A stretch of DNA of 22,060 nt from a virus. Within the stretch, counting starts at the first letter, position 1, and each line of letters opens with the position of its first letter. Where the stretch lies: positions 1-22,060 of the IMG/VR virus record IMGVR_UViG_3300050821_001964; one strand, written 5' to 3'. The notes beneath the pieces were generated by a model. That model was not told the DNA's origin. It saw nothing but the letters and a program-made list of their open reading frames with translations, and searched no databases. Below, in pieces: positions 13,505 to 21,695 of the stretch. A program made the position numbers and the translations under genes.

Positions 13505-14257
13505 ATGAAAAACTACGTTCAGCAAGGCCATACCATCACCATCGTCTTCCCGTATGCCGTAACTTCAGGCGGAGGCGTTCAGGTGGGCAATATCTTTGGT
13601 ATCGCCTCCAATACCCAGATTCTCAATGACAACGGAGACATTCAGCTAACCGGCGTGTTCGACATTGCCAAAGACACCAGCACGTTCGCCGACGACTCTG
13701 CCGTGTACTGGAACAATGCCACCAAGGTTTGCACCTCCACTTCCGGTGGCAACATGCACATCGGACAGTCCGTTCTGGCCACTCCAAGCGGAGTCAATGC
13801 CCTCGGCGGTGGATCGGGCGATGCGACCGTCCGGGTTCGTCTGAACGCTTCGTTTCCTGCCGCTTCGGATCAGTCCGGTGCCATCCGACTAGCCCACTTC
13901 CTCTACAACTTTGCGGTAGACGGCGGAGCGGTAGGGGCTATCACGCCCTCGATCAGCGACAGCATCCCGGCGAACGCCTTGGTGCAGCCGGCGAATGCGG
14001 TAATCAACTCTTCAACGGCGGTTACCTCGGGTGGCGCGGCGACGATCTCTGTCGGCACCGTTGCCGGGTCGAGCGCTACGTCCGTTCTCGCGGCGACGGC
14101 CAAGACCTCATTCACCTTGGATGCCGTGCTGGCCGGGGCGGCGACTGCATTCAAAATGACGGCCGCAGGCCAACTCAACATCACCATCGCCGTCGCAACC
14201 GTGACGGCCGGCGTGATTGAAGGTTGGGTGCCGTACGTCTTAGCCTCCAACGCTTAA
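13505..14257 (+). CDS. DUF2190-type capsid decoration protein with a C-terminal extension
   Basis: Residues 1 to about 120 match the DUF2190 capsid-cement pattern: MKNYVQQGHTITI start, a GNIFGIA segment, TGVFDIAK, VYWNN..KVCT, IGQSVLA and a closing VRVRLNASF. These proteins bind the shell surface after expansion and stabilise it. Family members are usually about 110 residues; this one has 250. The extra half is an Ala/Thr/Val-rich, probably beta-sandwich domain (IPANALV..., LTAAGQL-like, closing VEGWVPYVLAS-like strand) that could project from the capsid. TAGGAGAG precedes ATG 13505. A terminator follows 21 bases after its stop. Confidence 0.83.
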   Translation: MKNYVQQGHTITIVFPYAVTSGGGVQVGNIFGIASNTQILNDNGDIQLTGVFDIAKDTSTFADDSAVYWNNATKVCTSTSGGNMHIGQSVLATPSGVNALGGGSGDATVRVRLNASFPAASDQSGAIRLAHFLYNFAVDGGAVGAITPSISDSIPANALVQPANAVINSSTAVTSGGAATISVGTVAGSSATSVLAATAKTSFTLDAVLAGAATAFKMTAAGQLNITIAVATVTAGVIEGWVPYVLASNA

Positions 14258-14278
14258 TCTCTCCCCTAGCACTTGATC

Positions 14279-14305
14279 GGGGCGGTGTTCAGCCGCCCCG
14301 TTTTT
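14279..14305 (+). terminator. Rho-independent terminator inside the structural module
   Basis: GGGGCGG (14279-14285) pairs perfectly with CCGCCCC (14293-14299) around a 7-base loop and is followed by G then five T bases. This is the clearest intrinsic terminator in the window. It separates the capsid/decoration genes from the connector and tail genes, so downstream genes need read-through, antitermination or another promoter. Confidence 0.8.
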
Positions 14306-14311
14306 CCTACC

Positions 14312-14650
14312 ATGTCTTCCCTTTTTGCCCAAGCTGTGCTCGGTGCCAAGACGACCCTGCTTGCGCAACTCGGTGAACCGATTACCTACACGCCGACGGG
14401 GGGCACCCCGGTTCAGACAGTTGCGCTTCCAGCGGGCGCTGCCAATATTTTGCAGTCCTCTGCGCCGGGTTATTTCATGGACGTTGAAATAGATCCGTTG
14501 GTGGTTACGACCCCGCTCCGTGGCGATATTGTCACCTGGTCCAATGGCACGGCATACATTGTCGCAAAGGTGGCCATCCCGGATATTTATGGGCTGTTTA
14601 TCCTCGCTCTACATCGCCAAACTGATCCCCCGCCAGGAACTCCGGCATGA
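14312..14650 (+). CDS. Putative head-tail connector/attachment protein
   Basis: This 112-residue protein is read from ATG 14312. The sequence looks beta-rich, with a region (LVVTTPLRGDIVTWSNGTAYIVAKV) resembling small head-tail attachment proteins of the lambda gpFII type. Its position after the decoration gene agrees. No Shine-Dalgarno sequence precedes the ATG, because the seven preceding bases are the tail of the terminator. A TTG at 14273 would give a 13-residue-longer product read through the hairpin. Its stop overlaps the next ATG (ATGA). Confidence 0.6.
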   Translation: MSSLFAQAVLGAKTTLLAQLGEPITYTPTGGTPVQTVALPAGAANILQSSAPGYFMDVEIDPLVVTTPLRGDIVTWSNGTAYIVAKVAIPDIYGLFILALHRQTDPPPGTPA

Positions 14651-15189
14651 GCACGGTAATAGTTTCACGGCTGGTACGCCAGGCGCTCGAAACGCAATTC
14701 ACATCCAGCTTCAATTCCGATCTCAGCACGGCCTGCGGCGACTTCGGCATCAGCAGTTTAGCTTACAGCCTCAATTTCGGATACAGCACGTCTTTGCCGC
14801 AAAACTACTTCCACGGCAACTGGTCCCTTGAAGATCTTCTTCGTTTTCATGAGCCGATCCTGCCGGCGTTGACCATGTGGACGGGTGAGGGTGGTCAGTA
14901 TCCAGCAGGGCAGAGAGAAATGCCGCGGGACTTCTCTGGCTATGTTTTCGCCCACTGGCGTTTCTTTCTCGCGATACAGGGGCGCGTCTCCTTTGGGCTT
15001 ACCGATTTAAGGGAAGCCACCGAATCGGCCGTGTTGTCGGCATTGATCCCGGAGTTCTCGCCTATCACCTATCGCGGGGATCTTGCATGGCAGGCAACTC
15101 CGCCGCGCGAATGGACCGATGCGGATGAGAAGCAGGCCGGGTTTGTGCAGGAAGTCGAATACCAAGCATCTTTTGAGGTGAACGTGTAA
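14647..15189 (+). CDS. Hypothetical neck/minor tail protein
   Basis: This 180-residue protein begins in the preceding stop codon (ATGA). It is rich in aromatic residues in the middle (NYFHGNW, FAHWRFFLAIQGRVSFG), suggesting a compact mixed alpha/beta fold. No family is recognised. Its place between connector and tail-tube genes is where tail completion or tail terminator proteins of siphoviruses are usually encoded, which is the only guide to its role. Confidence 0.6.
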   Translation: MSTVIVSRLVRQALETQFTSSFNSDLSTACGDFGISSLAYSLNFGYSTSLPQNYFHGNWSLEDLLRFHEPILPALTMWTGEGGQYPAGQREMPRDFSGYVFAHWRFFLAIQGRVSFGLTDLREATESAVLSALIPEFSPITYRGDLAWQATPPREWTDADEKQAGFVQEVEYQASFEVNV

Positions 15190-15587
15190 TGGCTACGACC
15201 TTTGTTTTTCTTGGCGCTCATAGCGAAGTGCTCGGCGCCGGCATTAAGTTGACGCGATTCGGGCAGCGCGTGGATCTACCCCCAGACCTCGCCGAACAGA
15301 CCAAAATGCACGGTGGTCTTCCCTGCATTCCAGTAGAGCAGTTCGACGCGATCTTCGATCCAAAGGACCCACAGACGGCCCTGTGGCTCAAGAAATACGC
15401 CGTTGCATCTTCCCATGACCGTCAGGAAATGCGGCCGAATGGCTTCATCACCATCAAGGCTGTTCCTGAGTTCTTGGAAAAGAAAAAGCAGGCGTTGACG
15501 GTTTTGCACGAAATCCGCGAAGCATGGGCCGCTGAACATCTGCCCGTGCCCGCAGATATTCCCGCCCCCATTGAAGAAGGAGTGTAA
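15189..15587 (+). CDS. Hypothetical protein upstream of the tail tube gene
   Basis: This 132-residue protein starts at ATG 15189, sharing one base with the previous stop (TAATG). The N-terminal part is a short beta-like segment (TFVFLGAHSEV), the middle is mixed, and the C-terminal third is a lysine/glutamate-rich helix (EKKKQALTVLHEIREAW) followed by a Pro-rich acidic tail. The family is not recognised. Its end carries the ribosome binding site (AAGGAG, 15577-15582) of the tail tube gene. Confidence 0.6.
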   Translation: MATTFVFLGAHSEVLGAGIKLTRFGQRVDLPPDLAEQTKMHGGLPCIPVEQFDAIFDPKDPQTALWLKKYAVASSHDRQEMRPNGFITIKAVPEFLEKKKQALTVLHEIREAWAAEHLPVPADIPAPIEEGV

Positions 15588-15592
15588 CAGCC

Positions 15593-16600
15593 ATGGCGAA
15601 TCCGGTTTTTACAAGAAATCAGAAATGCTTTCCCGTTCTCGAAACCACCTTCGGCACTGCGGTTACCCCGGTGGGGACGAACGCCTGCCTGATTACGCAG
15701 TTTGCGACTCCGGCCCAGCAGCCCATCATTCCGCGTCCCGATAAGACCGGCTCACTCGGCGAAATCCTGGGTATCCCGGGGCGCAAGAGCGCCAGTTGGA
15801 ATGCCTCCATGTCGATGGCCGGCAATGGCGCCGCAGGCGTGAAGCCGGATTGCGATGTGCTCCTACAGCTGATTTTCGGCAAGGCAGTGACCATTTCTGC
15901 CGGCGTCAGCGCGACCTATGGGCTCGCCGATCTGTCGTACTCCGCGTCCATCTGGCATTACAACGATCCGCAGACAGCCGCTCAATATCTGGCGGTATCC
16001 GCAGTCGGCACGCAACTGAAGATCACGGGCGGCGGCGACGTGCCGATGCTTGAGTTCTCGGGCCAGTCGTTGTGGACGTTCGATACCGATCAATTGGCTG
16101 ACGTCAACATGGATACGGTCGGCTCCGGTGGAATTCTTACTTGGACCACGGAGCCGACCCCGACCGTCAATGGCAAGCCTCCGGCTGGATTTGTCGGGGC
16201 AATCACCTTAGACGGCAACACCTATACGACGCTGCGCAGCTTTTCGATCACACTTGCAGTGCCGAGGAGCCTGCCTCTGGATGTTTTCAATTCCTACTAC
16301 GGTGCTGCTCCGGTCCCTGGCCTTCGAACTGTCTCCATCGACATGAACCTCTATGACGATGACAGCACCAATCTGAAGAGTCTGAAGCAAAAAGCCATGG
16401 TGGACAAGACGCAGGTCAATCTGGTGTTCCAGATCGGCACTGTCGCGGGGAATCGCTGGACGTTTACCTGCAAAAATTGTCTGCTGCCTGCCTATACGCT
16501 GGATCAGGGCAGCGACCGCCGCGCCCTCGCCTGGAGCGGCATCAAAGCATACGACACCACGATTGGCGCGGACGATGCATTAGCTTTGGTTATTACGTAA
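15593..16600 (+). CDS. Major tail tube protein
   Basis: The tube protein stacks as hexameric rings around the tape measure. This 335-residue protein has the features of phage tube proteins of this size class: an N-terminal segment with TTFGTAVTPVGTNA, an early GRKSASWNASMSM strand, a repeated beta-rich core, and a C-terminal part with SIDMNLYDDD and the FTCKNCLLPA strand. It sits directly before the chaperone and tape measure genes. Good spacing from AAGGAG supports ATG 15593. Confidence 0.8.
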   Translation: MANPVFTRNQKCFPVLETTFGTAVTPVGTNACLITQFATPAQQPIIPRPDKTGSLGEILGIPGRKSASWNASMSMAGNGAAGVKPDCDVLLQLIFGKAVTISAGVSATYGLADLSYSASIWHYNDPQTAAQYLAVSAVGTQLKITGGGDVPMLEFSGQSLWTFDTDQLADVNMDTVGSGGILTWTTEPTPTVNGKPPAGFVGAITLDGNTYTTLRSFSITLAVPRSLPLDVFNSYYGAAPVPGLRTVSIDMNLYDDDSTNLKSLKQKAMVDKTQVNLVFQIGTVAGNRWTFTCKNCLLPAYTLDQGSDRRALAWSGIKAYDTTIGADDALALVIT

Positions 16601-16605
16601 GGTTT

Positions 16606-17259
16606 ATGGTTCATCACATTTCCTCCAAGACCATCGAAAGCAAGTCCTTCCCCGGAGTCCGCTTCGTGCTGAAGAAGATGACGAAGCGGCGTGCGGAGAC
16701 ACTGGAAGATCAGTTGTCGCATTTTCGCGAACGGCTGCGACCGCTCTATGAAGAGTTCACCCCGCTCGACACGGAACGGCGAGATGCAATTTCGGCGGCT
16801 ATCGCTCTCGTACAGCCGGAGCGCGATCAGGCGATTTCCAATGGGTCCACCGAAGAGGAAGCCGCACTGAAAGTGCCGGTTGGCAAAGTGGAATTCCCAG
16901 AGGACAAGCTGAAGCGGTGGGTGGAGTTGTGGGCGCAGATAAACAAGATCAACGACAACGAAATGGAGCCCGTCTCGGCGCGTTTCTGTCTGTTACGTAT
17001 TGAGGATCTGGACATCACCTATCCAGGCCCGGATGGACAGGATGCCACCTCGCCCGCCACGCTCGACCTGATCATGGAGCATGGGCCGGATGAACTCTAT
17101 CAGGAGATCATGCTCGCCGTTAAGCGCGAGTGCGGCCTGTTGCCAGAAGAGGCGGAAAATTTAGGATCGGCATCCACTTCGGCCGCAGCGGTGGATACGA
17201 AGCCCGTCAGTGCGGACCTTGTAGAGAAGCAGGAAATGACCTTAGTCTCGGCTGCCTGA
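16606..17259 (+). CDS. Tail assembly chaperone, zero-frame product (gpG-like)
   Basis: This 217-residue acidic, helix-rich protein lies between tail tube and tape measure genes, the position of lambda gpG. It has no catalytic motif. The case for its identity is structural: the gene contains A AAT TTA in frame (17157-17163) and a long overlapping frame at -1 that continues for 365 bases past its stop, as in G/GT. Chaperones of this kind coat the tape measure and recruit tube subunits. ATG 16606 is six bases after the previous stop, with a TAAGG element nearby. Confidence 0.72.
   Translation: MVHHISSKTIESKSFPGVRFVLKKMTKRRAETLEDQLSHFRERLRPLYEEFTPLDTERRDAISAAIALVQPERDQAISNGSTEEEAALKVPVGKVEFPEDKLKRWVELWAQINKINDNEMEPVSARFCLLRIEDLDITYPGPDGQDATSPATLDLIMEHGPDELYQEIMLAVKRECGLLPEEAENLGSASTSAAAVDTKPVSADLVEKQEMTLVSAA
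17157..17196 (+). promoter_or_regulatory. Programmed -1 ribosomal frameshift signal
   Basis: The heptamer A AAT TTA (17157-17163) lies in the correct zero-frame phase. After an 8-base spacer, ATCCAC (17172-17177) pairs perfectly with GTGGAT (17191-17196) around a 13-base loop. Slippery heptamer, spacer and hairpin are the three parts of a -1 frameshift site. No measured efficiency exists here. Confidence 0.78.
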
Positions 17260-17624
17260 AATACCACGGCCCTGGAAAGTGCGAGTGTCCCGAACATCAA
17301 AAGTCGGCGCTCCATGGCAGATCGGAGCCATCCTGGCACGCGCATTATCAGACATCGGACGGCGAAGTCTCATGGGACGTGCCTGTTGAATCGTTGGCCT
17401 GTCCCGTCTCTGTCATCACCCCGGAATCCCAGAAGTTCATTCGCCAGTTTTTCGAGGCGCGGCGTGTATCCAAACTGGGCGGTGCGCTCTACGGCATTGA
17501 TTCCTCGCAGTGGGATGTGCGCTGGTTTGAGGCGGCAAACCTTCTGCAATATGAGATCGAGCGTGAGGAAGCGGCAGCACAAAAGGCCATCAATATCAAA
17601 ATGGCCGAACGCGCCCGCCGCTGA
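17163..17624 (+). CDS. -1 frameshift extension (T-like) of the tail assembly chaperone
   Basis: Reading shifted back by one base at the slippery site continues from AGG at 17163 to the stop at 17622-17624. This adds 153 residues to the first 186 of the chaperone, about 339 in all. The extension begins with a Cys-rich stretch (CGPC, a single C, KCEC and a nearby H) that may bind zinc, then a WFEAANLLQYEIEREEAAAQKA helix. This frame has no ATG beyond the upstream stop and its first plausible GTG lies only near 17380, so independent initiation is unlikely. In lambda the T part contacts the tail tube. The frameshift itself is inferred from sequence signals. Confidence 0.75.
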   Translation, partial: RIGIHFGRSGGYEARQCGPCREAGNDLSLGCLKYHGPGKCECPEHQKSALHGRSEPSWHAHYQTSDGEVSWDVPVESLACPVSVITPESQKFIRQFFEARRVSKLGGALYGIDSSQWDVRWFEAANLLQYEIEREEAAAQKAINIKMAERARR

Positions 17625-17628
17625 ATAA

Positions 17629-18243
17629 ATGCCCCTTCCCAAAATCACAATCAAGACCTGGAAAGACGGCCGACAGGTGGGACGCTTTCGTGACACCGAA
17701 GATAAGCTTGTGCGCACCTCCGCAGGGCCGATGAACTGGTCGAAAGCGGAGCAGATCAAACAACTCGCCGATTACGGCATTGTGCTTCAGGTTGCCCAAG
17801 CCCGTGCGGGAATTGGCTCAGACGGTCAGCAGATGCCGCCGCTCAAGGGTGGTTCCCGTAGCATCTTCGTAGCACGAGTAAACGGCAAGGCAGTATTCCG
17901 ACAGAAGACATATGCGGATTGGAAGGCCGCTCATGGTCTACAGCCAATCCGAGATCTGTACGGTCCCGGCAAGGACGGCCACCTCCTCGACGATATCCGC
18001 ATCAATCAATTGGATGACCGGCAGGCGACGATTTCCATTACAAGCAACGTGAGCCGCATCAAGGCACGGGCCAATGAACGCCGGGCCCCGTGGTGGGGTT
18101 GGGATGATGATTCGGTTCGCAAACTGACCTCTGTTGCTGCGGATATCTTCCAGACGGGTGTGGCGGAGTATTTGTATACGATGGGCCTGATCGGTGCGAA
18201 CGCACTGAGCCAAGCAAAGCGCCTTTGGAAAAAGGTAGCCTGA
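17629..18243 (+). CDS. Putative tail completion/neck protein (Phage_tail_S-like)
   Basis: This 204-residue protein starts four bases after the frameshift frame's stop and ends sharing the TGATG junction with the tape measure gene. The centre carries an MPPLKGG motif and, further on, a GHLLDDIRI segment followed by NERRAPWWGWDDDSVRKL. This is the order seen in phage virion-morphogenesis/tail completion proteins (Phage_tail_S group). The match is by eye and partial. The location between chaperone and tape measure is unusual for that family, so other minor tail roles are open. Confidence 0.5.
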   Translation: MPLPKITIKTWKDGRQVGRFRDTEDKLVRTSAGPMNWSKAEQIKQLADYGIVLQVAQARAGIGSDGQQMPPLKGGSRSIFVARVNGKAVFRQKTYADWKAAHGLQPIRDLYGPGKDGHLLDDIRINQLDDRQATISITSNVSRIKARANERRAPWWGWDDDSVRKLTSVAADIFQTGVAEYLYTMGLIGANALSQAKRLWKKVA

Positions 18244-21200
18244 TGCCTACCACTAATTTCACCTCGGTCATCTCCGCGCAATCGGTCGGTACTGCCGATG
18301 TACAGGCACTCGCGGCGTCATTCGACAAGCTCTCAGGCTCAATTGACGGTGCCACGCAAAAAGCCAACAAGGTAAACGACCATCCCGGATTCAATGCCTT
18401 CGCGGAGAAAGTAAAGCAGGGCATTGAGAACCCTCTACAGGCCCTCGGAAGTGCTGCGGAAAATGCCCTGAAGGCATTGGGCCCCGTGGGAACTGGCGTT
18501 GCCGCTGCGGGTGCTGTTTTTGCTGCGGCCGGTGTCGCAGTGGCAGGCTTTGCCAAGGATCTGGCGAGCTATGCCATTCAAATTGAGCAAGTATCCCTGA
18601 AGACCGGCCTAGCCCGCAACGAGGTGCAGTCGTTCTCTTTCGCGGCCAAAGCGCAGGGACAGGATATCAGCGTCTTCGATACCGCAATGCGGCGACTGTC
18701 GCAGGGAATCGCGGACACCGGGGATCAAGGTGCCAAGGCTCGAAAGGGGCTAGAGCAACTCGGGGTGCAGTTCCGGGATGTCACTGGAGAGATCCGCCCG
18801 ACTTCCGATATTTTCCTCCAGATTGCCGATGGTCTGGCAAAGATGCCAGATGCATTCGAGCGCAACGCCGTTGCCGTTAAGGTTTTTGGACGTGGCGGCA
18901 TTGAACTGATTCCGACCCTGCTTGCTCTCCGTCAGAATACTGAGTTCTTCGAACAGCACGGACTTGGCATAAACAATGACGAATTGGCTCGTTGGAAAGA
19001 ATATCAGCAATCCCTGACGATCATAGGTGCCATGTGGAGCAAACTGAAGCTCGAAATGGAGAGTGGGATTGTTGCACCGATAGCCTTTGCGGTCCAGAAA
19101 GCTACCGAGTTCGACCCGACGCGCGATAAGACGAGTCTGGAGGGAGTAGGTGGCGGATGGGTCGAAAACTTCAGGAGACTTCTTCTAGGCACCAACCAGG
19201 TTAGAACCGATGTCCTCGGCGATGCGCTCAAGGGTGACGCTAAGGATGACCAAGCCTTCATGCACAAATACGTGCAGTACAAGGTTATAGATCCTATGGT
19301 GGCCTTCAACAACTCAAGGATAAAGGACTTTACCGCGCCTATTGACGACGAGGCTAAACTCCAGGAGGCGAAAAAGAAACTTGGCGAATTGCGGCAGGAA
19401 TTTCAAAAGGGAATCTCCTGGAATGCGCAGTTTACGACAGAGGGCGGCGATATAACCTCGAACGAGAAGATTTCGCAGCAGGTAGCCGCGCAAGAGGCAG
19501 TAGTTAAGAGCATCGAAGCGCAGATCAAGGCCAATCGGGAACTCATCGCGCAAAAGGAGCGCATCGCTGAACTGGACCGCAAGGCCACGGACGCATTGCA
19601 GAAAGCCGGTGGACTCGGTGGCCCGGATATAGGAACCATCGGTAAGTTTTCTTCCGAACTGGGCGTTCTGCAGACGAACCGCGCAGACGAGATTCGAAAA
19701 AATCCGGCATTTGCGGCTTCAGTCTACGATAGCTTCGACAAATTGGCGAAGGCGGCATTGGAAACCTTCGTTGCCGAATGGCAGAAGAGTGTACAGGAAA
19801 TTGATAAAAGTGCCCCTGATATTATGCACTTCACCGATGAAAACGGTCAGCGTGTAATCGGGGATCAGACGATTAAAAAGTCCGTGGAAGAGATGTACCG
19901 CAATGCCGCAGGCAGTTCTCTGCTGCGCGGTCCCGCGGGCGTCCCCGAATTGGGGATCTCCCCGGAACAGCAACTCCGCGACTCCCGCAACCGAACCACT
20001 CGCGGACTTGGGCTGTATTCCGCGCAAGCGAATCTCGCCGATGTCCCAGAGGCCCAGCAAGCGACAGTGCTTTACGAACTGAAAAAGAAGTACGCCGATG
20101 ACGAATATGCGGCACTGAAACGTATTGCTGAGGCGAAGGATACCGAGGACGAAAAGGAAATGGCACGACAGGACGCCAAGGACCAGTTGGCAGATCGTAG
20201 ATTCGCTGCTGAGTTAGAGCGCGATCAAGCCCTTGTGCAAATCCAGATCCAGCAAAAGCAGGAAGCGGAATCGTTCGCCGGCTCATTGTTCGATGCACTC
20301 CACAGCCGTACCACAAATCAGTTCTTCCACAGTTATGCCATCGGGCAGGCAAAACAGCTTTTCGAGAATGCGGCAAGCCCTATCGTCGGTGGCGCCATGC
20401 ATATACTGGGCGGCGCGATCCCTGGCCAGACGGATTCAAGCGGCAATCCGACTCTCATTGGCAACTTGTTGCATGGTACGGTGCTCGATTCCGCGAAAGC
20501 AGACCCCGCGAGGCAGACGGCAGATAACACGCGCACCACGGTGGGCCTGTTGACCGATATCAGAACCCTGCTGAGTGGAGGCCGTGCGCCCAGCAGCATA
20601 ACGCCCGGATCTGTAAGCAGTGCGGCACCGCCGACATTTGGGGGTGGCGGGGGAGGCGGCGGCAGCATGGGTCCGTTTGTCGGGCCCCCCGATGTATTCA
20701 ATACTGGGGGCGGTCTCTATGATCTCCCGAATAATTTCAATGCCTTCAGCCCTTCAATGTTTGGGGGCGGTTCGCCAAGCGGTTTGTCTTCATACGCTAT
20801 GGGCGGGGCCGGAACATCGCTTTATGACCTCCCAAGCAGCTTCAACGCCTTCAGCCCAACGATGTCGTTTGCCGCGCCTTCCGTGGCTACTGGCATAGCG
20901 GCCACGCTCTCAAAGTTCGCTGGGGGCATTGGTGGACCTTCTGCGGCCATCTCTGCTTGGATGGGGAATCCCAAGGGAACTGTCGGTTATGGGCCAGATG
21001 GCACGCCCCATGACGAATACGGCAATCCCATCGTTACATCGACGGCAACGCAGATCGGCCAAGGGGTAAGCGTTGCAGCGGCGGCGGCCACTGGCGTCAT
21101 GACGGCCGTTAAGGAGTTTTCCAAAGGTGGGGCCAGCGGCGCTTTAGGCGGTATCGGCGCGATTGCAGGGGCGGCATCCGCAATCCCTGGACTCGGCCTT

Positions 21201-21695
21201 ATAGCGGCACCCATCGCTGCATTCGCCAGCATCCTGAGTTCCGTGATTGGTACCGGTCCAGAGCAACGTGCCAAGGGCATCTTCAATGAATTATCGAGCG
21301 GCCAATATCTGGCACCTACGGCATTGCACGTGACGCAGGGCCCGGGCGGCACCTACGAAGACTTCGATGCCCGTGGTGGCCTGCGAACGTCGAACTTCTC
21401 TGCTGTGCCGACAGTAGCGGAGCCCTACATCACCTCGCGCGTGGTGAACGGGCAGAGAACCTATTACGATGTGCCGGGCTACCAAACGGCACCATATACC
21501 GCGGGACCGCAGGGAACCGGGCAGACGCCAGTCTCGAACGCGCCGCCGAAGCAGACGGTGATCATCCAGGCGATGGACTCACAGTCATTTGTCGATTTCG
21601 CGAACCGTAATCATGCAGCCATCGGCGATGCGGTGGCCACGCATCTTCAGAATCACGACGGGCGGCTCTCAACCCAACTTCGCGCCGGAGTCTGA
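18243..21695 (+). CDS. Tape measure protein
   Basis: This is the longest protein of the window (1,150 residues). It sets tail length and is ejected ahead of DNA; at about 0.15 nm per residue it predicts a tail near 170 nm. There is an N-terminal helical segment, a hydrophobic stretch at about 79-105, then SLKTGLARNEVQSFSFAAKAQG and an RRLSQGI-type block typical of tape measures. Long charged coiled coils run through about 370-700. A Gly/Ser/Pro-rich part lies at about 790-870 with an internal duplication. A hydrophobic Gly/Ala/Ile region is at about 966-1004, and a terminal block MDSQSFVDFANRN is common at tape-measure ends. ATG 18243 overlaps the preceding stop and has AAGGT upstream; an in-frame TTG at 18225 is less likely. 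Confidence 0.93.
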   Translation: MPTTNFTSVISAQSVGTADVQALAASFDKLSGSIDGATQKANKVNDHPGFNAFAEKVKQGIENPLQALGSAAENALKALGPVGTGVAAAGAVFAAAGVAVAGFAKDLASYAIQIEQVSLKTGLARNEVQSFSFAAKAQGQDISVFDTAMRRLSQGIADTGDQGAKARKGLEQLGVQFRDVTGEIRPTSDIFLQIADGLAKMPDAFERNAVAVKVFGRGGIELIPTLLALRQNTEFFEQHGLGINNDELARWKEYQQSLTIIGAMWSKLKLEMESGIVAPIAFAVQKATEFDPTRDKTSLEGVGGGWVENFRRLLLGTNQVRTDVLGDALKGDAKDDQAFMHKYVQYKVIDPMVAFNNSRIKDFTAPIDDEAKLQEAKKKLGELRQEFQKGISWNAQFTTEGGDITSNEKISQQVAAQEAVVKSIEAQIKANRELIAQKERIAELDRKATDALQKAGGLGGPDIGTIGKFSSELGVLQTNRADEIRKNPAFAASVYDSFDKLAKAALETFVAEWQKSVQEIDKSAPDIMHFTDENGQRVIGDQTIKKSVEEMYRNAAGSSLLRGPAGVPELGISPEQQLRDSRNRTTRGLGLYSAQANLADVPEAQQATVLYELKKKYADDEYAALKRIAEAKDTEDEKEMARQDAKDQLADRRFAAELERDQALVQIQIQQKQEAESFAGSLFDALHSRTTNQFFHSYAIGQAKQLFENAASPIVGGAMHILGGAIPGQTDSSGNPTLIGNLLHGTVLDSAKADPARQTADNTRTTVGLLTDIRTLLSGGRAPSSITPGSVSSAAPPTFGGGGGGGGSMGPFVGPPDVFNTGGGLYDLPNNFNAFSPSMFGGGSPSGLSSYAMGGAGTSLYDLPSSFNAFSPTMSFAAPSVATGIAATLSKFAGGIGGPSAAISAWMGNPKGTVGYGPDGTPHDEYGNPIVTSTATQIGQGVSVAAAAATGVMTAVKEFSKGGASGALGGIGAIAGAASAIPGLGLIAAPIAAFASILSSVIGTGPEQRAKGIFNELSSGQYLAPTALHVTQGPGGTYEDFDARGGLRTSNFSAVPTVAEPYITSRVVNGQRTYYDVPGYQTAPYTAGPQGTGQTPVSNAPPKQTVIIQAMDSQSFVDFANRNHAAIGDAVATHLQNHDGRLSTQLRAGV
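20715..20864 (+). repeat. Internal duplication in the tape measure gene
   Basis: The 15-codon unit LYDLPNNFNAFSPSM (20715-20759) recurs as LYDLPSSFNAFSPTM (20820-20864), offset by 105 bases, each after a glycine-rich stretch. Twelve of fifteen residues are identical, while synonymous positions differ. This indicates an old duplication kept under protein-level selection. Confidence 0.8.
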
